Shown: piece after piece, positions 52,959-61,806 of the stretch
How the letters are laid out: every line of letters starts with the position of its first letter
Numbering within the stretch: position 1 is the first letter of the stretch
Origin: Bacillota bacterium
GTDB taxonomy: Bacteria; Bacillota; Clostridia; Acetivibrionales; DSM-1351
Direction: 5' to 3'
Assembly (NCBI GenBank): GCA_023409265.1
Contig: JAEYHZ010000010.1
Span: 1-64,000, forward strand
Length of the DNA: 64,000 nt
The notes under the pieces: model-generated
The model's input: the letters and a program-made list of their open reading frames with translations, nothing else
Told to the model about the DNA's origin: nothing
Databases searched by the model: none
Made by a program: the position numbers and the translations under genes

Positions 52959-52972
52959 AGAACATATGTTCG
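52959..52972. promoter_or_regulatory. LexA (SOS) box
   Basis: AGAACATATGTTCG matches the LexA consensus at all but the first base, eight bases past the -10. Confidence 0.87.
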
Positions 52973-53047
52973 GAAATTTAGAACAAATTAAATGGTGTCA
53001 ACATTTTGGACCTGAACATTTTGGACTTATTGAGGAGGTATTTACTG

Positions 53048-53344
53048 ATGAGTGTTCCAGAAAGCAGAATTGGGCTGATTGATGATATGATTAGTTGCAG
53101 GATCACCAATATTTGCAATAAAGAATGTCTTTCTGACTTTTATTTGGAGATTCAGAATAAGATAATTGAGATTAGAAAACTTCTGGCAAATGACTTACAG
53201 AACGATAAGTTGCAGCTTTTAAACAGTTATGACAAGTTGAATAATGATATTTCGGAGTTGATCTACAAGGCTCTTTATATAGAGGGATATAAAGACGGTT
53301 TGGTTATTAATCCTGCCCCGAATTCCAGCATATCTGATGACTAG
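53048..53344 (+). CDS. Small SOS-controlled protein at end of tailocin locus
   Basis: The 98-residue protein is helical with two Cys in ITNICNKECLSDFY and an acidic end. I know no family. GAGGAGGTATTTACTG precedes ATG 53048. A promoter with a LexA box lies upstream. It is the last gene before chromosomal sequence and may help link the tailocin to DNA damage. Confidence 0.62.
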   Translation: MSVPESRIGLIDDMISCRITNICNKECLSDFYLEIQNKIIEIRKLLANDLQNDKLQLLNSYDKLNNDISELIYKALYIEGYKDGLVINPAPNSSISDD

Positions 53345-53491
53345 GGAGCATGCTGTTTATGTTAAATCAGTCAGAATAAATAAATCAGGTTAATAAAAAA
53401 TGTTGAAGCAACTAAAAAAGGATTTTTGTCACTCCAACATTTATTAGAGAACCACACATTAATGCGGCTTTGATATCATTAATATTTCAAT

Positions 53492-54127
53492 TTAGTCTAG
53501 TAATTTTACTGATTTGATTACTACTTTTTCCAACGGTTTTGAAACTTCACCCGGTATTGAGTCGCTGGAGGTTACAGGTGTATCAGTAATCTTGTCAAGA
53601 GTTTCCTCGCCGCTGATAAGCTTTCCAAAGGCAGCATATTTACCGTCTAATGCAGAAGCCGCCTGATCATCGTGCATTATGAAGAATTGGCTGGAGGCAG
53701 AATTGGGATCACCGCTTCTGGCCATGGAGATAACTCCTCTTTTATGGCTGAGAGTGTTCTGAGTAAATCCATTTTCGCTGAATTCTCCCTTTATTGTTTT
53801 CTCAGAGCCTCCTGAACCGTTACCGGAAGGGTCTCCACCCTGTATCATAAAGCCTTTTACAATACGGTGAAAGGTCAGACCGTTATAAAAGTCCGATTTA
53901 ACCAGGTCCACAAAATTTTGGACGGTTTCAGGTGCATACTCCGGGTAAAGCTCAAATACCATTTTATCGCCATTATCCATTTCAAATTCCACCTGTGGAT
54001 GACCGGTGATTTCAGCTGTATCCTCGGCGTTTTTCCTGGATTGACCTGCACAACCCGTAGCAAATACAGTTAGTAAAATACAAATTGATAATAGTGCAGC
54101 AAGTTTTTTGCTAATACTTCTGATCAT
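53492..54127 (-). CDS. Lipoprotein peptidyl-prolyl cis-trans isomerase (cyclophilin)
   Basis: The 211-residue protein has a lipoprotein signal ending in the lipobox ATGC (Cys 26), then a full cyclophilin domain. The domain has FYNGLTFHRIVKGFMIQGGD (catalytic Arg and the FxxxFMIQGGD core), ISMARSGDPNSASSQFFI and GKYAAFGKLISG. It catalyses prolyl isomerisation of exported proteins on the outer face of the membrane. The locus next to it encodes large secreted cellulases, which may be its clients, but that is only a suggestion. Confidence 0.92.
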   Translation of the reverse strand: MIRSISKKLAALLSICILLTVFATGCAGQSRKNAEDTAEITGHPQVEFEMDNGDKMVFELYPEYAPETVQNFVDLVKSDFYNGLTFHRIVKGFMIQGGDPSGNGSGGSEKTIKGEFSENGFTQNTLSHKRGVISMARSGDPNSASSQFFIMHDDQAASALDGKYAAFGKLISGEETLDKITDTPVTSSDSIPGEVSKPLEKVVIKSVKLLD

Positions 54128-54286
54128 ATTAGTTTGACCTCCGTTATTAAATGTAATTGATGAACTTATATCAAAATAAGTTTATAGGATTTGTAAATAA
54201 TCTAGTGCTTATGATATCCTATTACAAAGAAAACGTCTAGAACTTTAATTAAGAATTTACTTTTAATATAGAGGAGAAATAGTAAT

Positions 54287-55474
54287 ATGATTTATGATTT
54301 CGATGAGATAATTGACAGAAGAGGTACATACGCTGAAAAATATGAGGAATTGGAAAAGCTGTATGGAAGGGCAGACGCAGTACCTTTGTGGGTAGCCGAT
54401 ATGGACTTTAAGGCGGCTCAGCCTGTTGTGGATGCTATAAGAAAGCGAACCGAAAATGGTGTGTTTGGTTATACAACAAGACCCGATTCCTATTATGATG
54501 CAGTTTGCAGCTTCCAAAAGAAACGGAAGAATTGGAATATTGATAAAAAGCTTATGAGCTTCGGCATAGGTGTAGTTCCATCAATATGCATGCTTGTAAG
54601 GGAACTGACACAGCTTGGTGACAGCATTATTATTCAGACCCCCGTATATCGCCCTTTTTTCAATGCTGTAACCGATGCTTCCAGGGAACTGGTGGAGAAC
54701 CCGCTTAAAGAAGTGGACGGGCAGTACTACATGGATTTTGAGGATCTGGAAGAAAAGGCAAAGCAGGGTGCAAAATTCCTTATACTTTGCAATCCACACA
54801 ATCCTGTGGGGCGGGTCTGGACACGCAAGGAGCTTGAAGCTCTGGGTGATTTGTGTGTTAAATATGGTATTAGGGTAATTTCGGATGAAATTCACTCAGA
54901 CCTTATATTATGGGAAAAAACCCACATCCCCTTTGAAACAATATCTGAAGAAGTAAGAAAACTTACTATAACCTGTATTGCTGCAAGTAAGACTTTTAAT
55001 TTAGCAGGACTTCAATCATCTGTTGTTGTGTTTCCTGATGCCAAAACCAAGAGCACTTTTGACAGAGCATGGGCAAGACTTCATATTGAATGCAATAACT
55101 GCCTCAGCCTTGTGGGAACGCAGGCGGCTTATGAGCACGGTGGAGAATGGCTGGAGCAGCTTATTAAATATATTGAGGGAAATGTTAATTTGGTTCTTGA
55201 ATATATGGGCAAATTTATTCCGGTAATAAAACCTGTGCGTCCCGAGGGAACATATCTCATATGGTTGGACTGCAGGCAGCTTGGCATGAGTGGGAAACAG
55301 CTCGTTGATTTTATGGTAAACGAGGCCGGAGTGGCTATGAGCGCTGGAACTTATTTCGGCAAAAATGGGGAAGGTTATATGAGAATGAACGTTGCGTGCC
55401 CGAGGGCCACAGTGGAAAAAGCGCTTGAGCAGATACGGGCAGCGGTGGAGAGAAAGAGATTAACAAGTATTTAA
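54287..55474 (+). CDS. patB: PatB/MalY family C-S lyase (PLP aminotransferase fold)
   Basis: The 395-residue enzyme starts MIYDFDEIIDRRGTYAEKYE, has PLWVADMDFK, the HNPVGRVWT and VISDEIHSDLIL motifs, and the PLP lysine in ASKTFNLAGLQSS. It also has the C-terminal MRMNVACPRA. PatB-type enzymes cleave cystathionine or other cysteine conjugates to pyruvate, ammonia and a thiol. GAGGAGAAATAGTAAT precedes ATG 54287. It stands alone and ends in a terminator before the cellulase locus. Confidence 0.92.
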   Translation: MIYDFDEIIDRRGTYAEKYEELEKLYGRADAVPLWVADMDFKAAQPVVDAIRKRTENGVFGYTTRPDSYYDAVCSFQKKRKNWNIDKKLMSFGIGVVPSICMLVRELTQLGDSIIIQTPVYRPFFNAVTDASRELVENPLKEVDGQYYMDFEDLEEKAKQGAKFLILCNPHNPVGRVWTRKELEALGDLCVKYGIRVISDEIHSDLILWEKTHIPFETISEEVRKLTITCIAASKTFNLAGLQSSVVVFPDAKTKSTFDRAWARLHIECNNCLSLVGTQAAYEHGGEWLEQLIKYIEGNVNLVLEYMGKFIPVIKPVRPEGTYLIWLDCRQLGMSGKQLVDFMVNEAGVAMSAGTYFGKNGEGYMRMNVACPRATVEKALEQIRAAVERKRLTSI

Positions 55475-55517
55475 TTTACTTAAGGGTAAATAAATATCCA
55501 GAAAAAAAGATAAAAAG

Positions 55518-55559
55518 TAGCAGCTTCTATACATTTTATAGTATAAAACTGCTATTTTT
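55518..55559 (+). terminator. Terminator after patB
   Basis: TAGCAG (55518-55523) pairs with CTGCTA (55549-55554), with an inner TATA stem, and T's follow. Confidence 0.7.
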
Positions 55560-55693
55560 AATATATTTAACTTGTATTTTATTTATAGTTGTATTATTTT
55601 GCTGGTCTGTAGTTTAAAATCTTGTACTTTAATCTTTATAAGGTGGAATATCTTGCAGTAGAGTGTAATAATTTGCTCAAATTTTACAAATAA

Positions 55694-55722
55694 TTTACAT
55701 ATATAAAAATAAATGTTATTAT
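55694..55722 (+). promoter_or_regulatory. Promoter of the cellulase operon
   Basis: TTTACA (55694-55699), 17 bases, TATTAT (55717-55722). It predicts a 5' leader of about 415 bases before the GH48 gene. The stretch 55560-56146 otherwise holds only the 11-bp repeats and AT-rich sequence. Confidence 0.6.
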
Positions 55723-55946
55723 CGAAGTAACAAAATATACGTAAACAGAAGATTTTATTTGTTCTTACTGCAGCATCCGACCTTTATGGCATTATTTTGC
55801 TGCTTTTCTATCAATCTATTTAGTGACATTCATAGGTGATTGACAACTTTGGTAAACTAATCTCAAAACCGGAATTCGCAACAGCCTCTTTTTACCCAGG
55901 ACAAGCTATTTTCAAACCATTAAGAAAGGAGGGAAGTAGTCTATTA

Positions 55947-55990
55947 AAGTACAATAAAAGTGCATTTAAAGTACATTTAAAGTACATTTA
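55947..55990. repeat. Four tandem 11-bp repeats upstream of GH48
   Basis: The four units are AAGTACAATAA, AAGTGCATTTA, AAGTACATTTA and AAGTACATTTA, joined without gaps. Eleven bases is about one helical turn, so bound proteins would line up on one face. They lie about 155 bases before the GH48 start, inside the predicted leader or just upstream of a second promoter. Confidence 0.75.
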
Positions 55991-56146
55991 TTAAGTATTT
56001 CAGCCATGTTGGTTGATACTCTATTCGCTATTCTCAAATTGTATTATCTGCCAAATTATTTATTTTGTAAAAACTATTATCATGACATCATGTGCGGACA
56101 TTTGGAAAAAGAGTTTTTGTTGCAAATAAATAAAGGAGGTTAAAGT

Positions 56147-59100
56147 ATGTTTAAAAGTAATTTAAAAGGTACAATCAGAAGAATTTTTGCGAGTATTATT
56201 GCTCTGTCGCTGCTTCTGACAATTTCATTTCCAAAATCTGAAATTAATGCAGCAACAGACGCCTATAAGGACAGGTTCATGGAAATGTGGAATGAGCTTC
56301 ATGATCCGGGAAACGGATATTTCAGTCCCGAGGGTGTTCCCTACCACTCAATAGAAACTTTGATGGTAGAGGCACCGGACTACGGGCATGAAACAACAAG
56401 TGAGACCTTCAGTTATTACATGTGGTTGGAGGCAATGTACGGCAATTTTACTGGGGACTGGACAAGTTTTGCCACTGCGTGGGATAAGGCTGAGAAATAT
56501 ATTATCCCTACAAGTGCTGACCAGCCAAAAAGCAGTTACAATGCAAGCAAGCCGGTGACCTATGCTCCTGAATGGGAACAACCTAGCGGTTATCCTGCTA
56601 AATTGGATTTTAACGTAACCACCGGTAACGATCCTATTAATGACGAACTGGTAGCAGCATATGGTACCAGCCAGATGTATGGCATGCACTGGATTATTGA
56701 TACCGACAACTGGTATGGTTATGGCAGCAGGGGGGACGGAACAAGCAAACCGTCATACTTCAATACCTTCCAAAGAGGTGAACAGGAGTCGACCTGGGAA
56801 ACTGTACCACATCCATCCTGGGAGGCATTTAAATGGGGAGGAACAAACGGCTTCCTGGATTTATTTATTGGAGACAACAGTTATTCCAAACAATGGAGAT
56901 ATACTAATGCTCCCGATGCTGATTCGAGAGCGGTTCAGGCAACCTACTGGGCGAATAAGTGGGCCCGGCAGCAGGGGAAGGACATAAGTACACTGGTTGG
57001 AAAAGCTTCTAAAATGGGTGATTACTTAAGGTACTCACTATTCGATAAATTCTTTATGAAGATCGGGGCACAGGGTAAAACCGCAGGCTCGGGCTATAGC
57101 TCGGCTCATTACCTTCAGTCCTGGTATTATGCATGGGGAGGAGATATCTCGGGCAGCTGGTCCTGGAAGGAAGGCAGCAGCCACAACCATTTTGGATATC
57201 AGAATCCCATGTCTGCCTGGGTATTATCAAACCAGACAGAATTCAAGCCAAAGTCTGCAAACGGAGCCGGGGACTGGGCAAAGAGCCTCCAGCGCCAGCT
57301 GGAATTTTACCAATGGCTGCAGAGCAAGGAAGGTGCTATAGCAGGTGGAGCAACAAACTCGTGGAATGGCCGCTATGAAACTTATCCTGCAGGAACTCCT
57401 ACTTTCTATGGAATGGCCTATGTTGATCATCCTGTTTACAGGGATCCCGGCAGCAACGAGTGGTTCGGAATGCAGGCATGGTCCATGCAGCGTGTAGCTG
57501 AGTACTATTATAGTACGGGAGATGCCAAAGCAAAGGCAATTCTGGATAAATGGGTAACCTGGGTTAAATCAGTAGTTAAGCTTAACTCCGACGGTACCTT
57601 CCAGATACCTTCCAAGCTTAATTGGTCAGGTAAACCCGACAACTGGACCGGTACATATACAGGGAACCCAAATTTAAGTGTATCGGTTATAGAATATGGA
57701 ACGGATCTTGGAGTAACAGGTTCCCTGGCTAATGCTTTACTGTATTATAGTGCAGCTACAAAGCTGTGGTCCACTTATGACGATGATTCCAGAGAGCTGG
57801 CAAAGCAGCTTCTTGACAGAATGTGGACTCTTTACCGTGATGACAAAGGTGTATCTGCTCCCGAAGCAAGAGCCGATTATAACCGGTTCTTTGAACAGGA
57901 GGTATATGTACCCGCGAACTGGACAGGAAAAATGGCAAATGGTGACGCTATAAAGTCAGGTGTTAAATTTGTTGACATCAGATCAAAGTATAAAAGCGAC
58001 CCTGATTGGCAAAAGCTTGTAGCAGCCTATAATGCAGGAACTGCACCTGTGTTTAACTACCACCGCTTCTGGGCACAATGTGATGTGGCACTGGCAAATG
58101 GACTATATTCCGTATTATTCGGAACTCCGGCAAACAACTCAACAATAAGTCCAACAGCAGCCACCTTTGATAAGAAAATCTCAAATCAGGCTGATATAGC
58201 TGTTGTGCTGACTCTTAACGGGAATACCTTTAACGGTATAAAAAATGGGACCACTCCTTTGGTGGAAGGGACGGATTATACGGTAACAAATGATACTGTC
58301 ACTGTGTTAAAGAGTTACCTTGCAAAGCAGCCTGTCGGTACAGCAACTCTGACCTTTGACTTTAGTAACGGTATTGATCCTGCTTTGACAGTTACAGTTA
58401 CAGACACCACTCCACCATCAACCATAAGCCCCACAACAGCAGCCTTTGACAAGAATACTGCAAAGCAGACTGATATTGCAGTAACATTGACCCCCAACGG
58501 AAATACGCTGGACGGTATATACAATGGTTCATCTGCTCTTGCAAGCGGTACAGATTATACGGTTTCCGGTAATGTAATTACCATTTTGAAGTCGTATCTG
58601 GCAAAGCAACCGGTTGGTACCACAAGTCTTACCTTTGATGTAAGCAGCGGAGTGGATCCGGTTCTTACCATAGCTATATCGGATTCAACTGTCCAACCGG
58701 GCAATATAAAAGTAAAATTCTACAACAGTAATACTTCAGCACAGAGTAATTCCATATACGGGAAAATCAACCTGGTTAACACCGGAACGACAGACATTAA
58801 TCTCTCCAGTGTTAAATTGAGGTATTACTATACTATAGACGGGGAGAAGCCACAGAGCTTCTGGTGTGATTGGTCATCGGCAGGCAGCAGTAATGTGACC
58901 GGAACTTTTGTAAAGATGACTACCCCTAAAACCGGTGCCGACTATTATCTTGAAATTGGGTTCACAAGTGGTGCAGGAACGCTGAAAGCCGGTCAGAGCA
59001 TTGAAGTTCAGACCAGAATGGCCAAATCCGACTGGACAAACTATAACCAGGCGGACGACTATTCGTTTAATTCCTCAGCATCCGGCTATACGGATTGGGA

Positions 59101-59152
59101 TAAGGTTACAGGGTATGTTTCCGATACTTTAAACTGGGGCATTGAGCCTTGA
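56147..59152 (+). CDS. GH48 exo-cellulase with X2-X2-CBM3
   Basis: The 1001-residue secreted enzyme has a signal peptide (to about residue 35, INA-AT) and a GH48 reducing-end cellobiohydrolase domain (about 37-665). The proton donor is E86 in HETTSETFSYYMWLEAMYG. Two X2 Ig-like modules (about 667-760 and 763-850) lead to a CBM3 (about 852-1001, NIKVKFYNSNT to WGIEP). It releases cellobiose processively from crystalline cellulose. There is no dockerin, so it works free, like CelY of C. stercorarium, rather than in a cellulosome. AAAGGAGGTTAAAGT precedes ATG 56147. Confidence 0.95.
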   Translation: MFKSNLKGTIRRIFASIIALSLLLTISFPKSEINAATDAYKDRFMEMWNELHDPGNGYFSPEGVPYHSIETLMVEAPDYGHETTSETFSYYMWLEAMYGNFTGDWTSFATAWDKAEKYIIPTSADQPKSSYNASKPVTYAPEWEQPSGYPAKLDFNVTTGNDPINDELVAAYGTSQMYGMHWIIDTDNWYGYGSRGDGTSKPSYFNTFQRGEQESTWETVPHPSWEAFKWGGTNGFLDLFIGDNSYSKQWRYTNAPDADSRAVQATYWANKWARQQGKDISTLVGKASKMGDYLRYSLFDKFFMKIGAQGKTAGSGYSSAHYLQSWYYAWGGDISGSWSWKEGSSHNHFGYQNPMSAWVLSNQTEFKPKSANGAGDWAKSLQRQLEFYQWLQSKEGAIAGGATNSWNGRYETYPAGTPTFYGMAYVDHPVYRDPGSNEWFGMQAWSMQRVAEYYYSTGDAKAKAILDKWVTWVKSVVKLNSDGTFQIPSKLNWSGKPDNWTGTYTGNPNLSVSVIEYGTDLGVTGSLANALLYYSAATKLWSTYDDDSRELAKQLLDRMWTLYRDDKGVSAPEARADYNRFFEQEVYVPANWTGKMANGDAIKSGVKFVDIRSKYKSDPDWQKLVAAYNAGTAPVFNYHRFWAQCDVALANGLYSVLFGTPANNSTISPTAATFDKKISNQADIAVVLTLNGNTFNGIKNGTTPLVEGTDYTVTNDTVTVLKSYLAKQPVGTATLTFDFSNGIDPALTVTVTDTTPPSTISPTTAAFDKNTAKQTDIAVTLTPNGNTLDGIYNGSSALASGTDYTVSGNVITILKSYLAKQPVGTTSLTFDVSSGVDPVLTIAISDSTVQPGNIKVKFYNSNTSAQSNSIYGKINLVNTGTTDINLSSVKLRYYYTIDGEKPQSFWCDWSSAGSSNVTGTFVKMTTPKTGADYYLEIGFTSGAGTLKAGQSIEVQTRMAKSDWTNYNQADDYSFNSSASGYTDWDKVTGYVSDTLNWGIEP

Positions 59153-59213
59153 GGCATGAGGCTGAAACTTGAGACTTGAGTTTTTTAAGTCTATAAACGC
59201 CTGTTCATTTACC

Positions 59214-59242
59214 GGGGATCGGGAGAATCTTCTCCCATCCCC
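59214..59242 (+). promoter_or_regulatory. Intergenic stem-loop, probable mRNA stabiliser
   Basis: GGGGAT and GGGAGAA (59214-59227, with one bulge) pair with TTCTCCCATCCCC (59230-59242). No U-tract follows, so it is not a usual terminator. Stem-loops at this place in the C. cellulolyticum cip-cel operon set transcript amounts after RNA processing. Confidence 0.65.
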
Positions 59243-59278
59243 ATTGAAAAAAATAAAACTTGAAAGAAGGGTAAAAAA

Positions 59279-61699
59279 ATGAGAGGAAAATTAACCAAAA
59301 GATTTGGTATGCTGATGCTATCTGCTGTTATTCTGACTTCTTCCATTCTACCTGTAAATAATATAGCTTTAGCTGCAGACTTTAGTTATGACATTGCATT
59401 AAAGGACTCTATTCTTTTTTATGATGCCAACAAATGTGGTAAGGATGTAGCTGCAAATAATGTGTTTGACTGGAGAGCAGCTTGTCATACCACTGATGGA
59501 AGTGATGCAGGACTTGATTTAACCGGCGGATACCACGATGCGGGGGATCACGTAAAGTTCGGATTGCCTCAGGGGTATGCGGCTTCGGTTTTAGGGTGGG
59601 CGTTGTATGAATTTAAGGATGTGTTCGATAATACCGGGAATACTGAGAAAATGAAGCAGCAGCTGAAGTATTTTACCGATTACTTCCTTAAGTCACATAC
59701 TGATGCAAATACTTTTTATTATCAGATTGGTGAAGGAAACGCAGACCATGCATATTGGGGGGCTCCGGAACAGCAAACCGGTGCAAGACCATCACAATAT
59801 AAAGCAGATGCCAGCAATCCGGCCTCTGATGTACTCGGAGAAACGGCAGCAGCATTAGCCCTGATGTATTTAAATTACAAGGATACAGATGCCAGCTATG
59901 CTAATCGCTGCTTAGCTGCCGCAAAAGAGCTATATAACATGGGAAAGGCAAATAAGGGTTATAGCAACGGGCAATCCTTCTATCAATCAACGAGCTATGG
60001 TGATGATCTGGCCTGGGGTGCTGCATGGCTTTACACAGCAACCGCAGATAGCACATACTTGACAGATGCCGAGCAGTTCATAACTATAAAAAACAAAAAC
60101 GGGGATACTCCGTTGATGGACAAATGGACCATGTGCTGGGATGACATGTATTTACCGGCGGCATTAAAATTGTATCAACTTACAAACAAACAAATGTATA
60201 AGGACGCTGTACAGTTTAACATGAATTATTGGAAAAATGAGCTTCAAACAACAGCAGGCGGACTGAAGTACCTTAATAACTGGGGTGTTCTGAGATATGC
60301 CGCCAGTGAGGCAATGGTGGCATGCATATATTATAAGGATACGCAAGACCAGTCTCTGCTCAGTTTGGCAAAATCGCAGATTGATTATATATTAGGCAGC
60401 AATCCTGCAAATATGTCCTACATAATTGGCTTTGGAAGCAATTGGAGCCTGCATCCTCATCACCGGGCAGCCAATGGATACACATATGCCAATGGCGATA
60501 ATGCCAAACCGGCGAAACATTTGCTTCTGGGAGCACTGGTAGGTGGCCCTGATACCAGCGATGCCTTTAAGGATGACGTAAACCAGTACCAGTACACAGA
60601 AGTGGCTATTGACTATAATGCAGGACTGGTAGGTGCACTGGCCGGAATGGTTAAGTATTATGGCAATACCACACCGGTTAATAATTCAACCATCAGCCCA
60701 ACATCAGCATCCTTTGACAGGAATTCTTCAAAACAGGCTGATATAGTTGTAGCACTTACACTTAACGGGAATACATTCAATGGAATAAAGAATGGAACTG
60801 CATTACTTGTGTCGGGAACCGATTATACCATAACCGGCAATACAGTAACAGTTTTAAAGAGTTATCTTGCAAAACAGCCAACGGGTACTACAGCGCTGAC
60901 CTTCGATTTTAGCGCCGGCACAGATCCTGCATTGATAGTGACAGTCGCAGACACTAGTCCGGCTTCAGCTATTAGCCCCACTGCAGCGGCTTTTGACAAG
61001 AATACCTCAAAGCAGGCTGATGTTTCAGTAACGCTGACACTGAACGGAAATCTATTTACCGGAATTAATAACGGTTCAGCGGCGCTGGTTAGAGACTCCG
61101 ATTATACAGTATCCGGTAATACAGTGACTATTTCCAAAAATTATCTGGCAAAACAGCCGGTTGGTACTACGGCTCTGACCTTTGATGTTAGCAGCGGAAC
61201 AGATCCGGTACTTACAGTGACTGTTTCAGATTCTTCTGTAGTACAGGGAAATATCAAATTAAAATTCTACAATAGCAATTTGGCAGAACAAAGTAATTCT
61301 CTATACGGAAAGTTCAATCTTGTAAATACTGGTACAACAGATATCAGTCTTTCCGATGTCAAAATCAGATACTATTATACAATAGACGGAGAGAAAGCAC
61401 AGAGCTTCTGGTGTGACTGGTCTTCAGCAGGCAGCAGCAATGTTACCGGAACTTTTGTAAAAATGCCTTCAGTGAAGACAGGCGCAGACTATTATCTTGA
61501 GATAGGCTTTACAAGTGGCGCCGGAACCCTGAAAGCGGGACAGAGTATCGAGGTTCAGACAAGAGCAGCAAAATCCGATTGGACAAACTACAATCAGGCA
61601 GATGATTATTCATTTAATTCAACAGCAACAGGTTATACAGACTGGACAAAGGTTACAGGTTATGTTTCGGGCAGTTTAAACTGGGGAGTTGAACCGTAA
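59279..61699 (+). CDS. GH9 endoglucanase with X2-X2-CBM3
   Basis: The 806-residue secreted enzyme has a signal peptide (to about residue 33), then a GH9 domain (about 34-462). The catalytic Asp pair D87/D90 lies in GGYHDAGDHVKFG, and the proton donor Glu in YTEVAIDYNAGLVGALAGM. Two X2 modules and a CBM3 follow, nearly identical to those of the GH48 enzyme. The GH9 lacks a fused CBM3c, so it should act as a plain endoglucanase. GAAAGAAGGGTAAAAAA precedes ATG 59279. No dockerin. Confidence 0.95.
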   Translation: MRGKLTKRFGMLMLSAVILTSSILPVNNIALAADFSYDIALKDSILFYDANKCGKDVAANNVFDWRAACHTTDGSDAGLDLTGGYHDAGDHVKFGLPQGYAASVLGWALYEFKDVFDNTGNTEKMKQQLKYFTDYFLKSHTDANTFYYQIGEGNADHAYWGAPEQQTGARPSQYKADASNPASDVLGETAAALALMYLNYKDTDASYANRCLAAAKELYNMGKANKGYSNGQSFYQSTSYGDDLAWGAAWLYTATADSTYLTDAEQFITIKNKNGDTPLMDKWTMCWDDMYLPAALKLYQLTNKQMYKDAVQFNMNYWKNELQTTAGGLKYLNNWGVLRYAASEAMVACIYYKDTQDQSLLSLAKSQIDYILGSNPANMSYIIGFGSNWSLHPHHRAANGYTYANGDNAKPAKHLLLGALVGGPDTSDAFKDDVNQYQYTEVAIDYNAGLVGALAGMVKYYGNTTPVNNSTISPTSASFDRNSSKQADIVVALTLNGNTFNGIKNGTALLVSGTDYTITGNTVTVLKSYLAKQPTGTTALTFDFSAGTDPALIVTVADTSPASAISPTAAAFDKNTSKQADVSVTLTLNGNLFTGINNGSAALVRDSDYTVSGNTVTISKNYLAKQPVGTTALTFDVSSGTDPVLTVTVSDSSVVQGNIKLKFYNSNLAEQSNSLYGKFNLVNTGTTDISLSDVKIRYYYTIDGEKAQSFWCDWSSAGSSNVTGTFVKMPSVKTGADYYLEIGFTSGAGTLKAGQSIEVQTRAAKSDWTNYNQADDYSFNSTATGYTDWTKVTGYVSGSLNWGVEP

Positions 61700-61725
61700 T
61701 CCTGTAAATGTCTTATGGTACAGCT

Positions 61726-61749
61726 GGAGAGGGAGGACTTTCCTTCTCC
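61726..61749 (+). promoter_or_regulatory. Intergenic stem-loop between GH9 genes
   Basis: GGAGAGGGAGG pairs with CCTTCTCC around an ACTTT loop, without a U-tract. It matches the 59214 element in place and form. Confidence 0.5.
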
Positions 61750-61806
61750 TGCCATATTCTTAAATTCATTAAGCAATTACTAAATAATTGAAAGGGGTAA
61801 AAAAGT

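Noticed and set aside
56147..61699. Dockerin modules on the cellulases
   Set aside because: I read both complete C-termini; they end in CBM3 with no duplicated calcium-binding dockerin motif.
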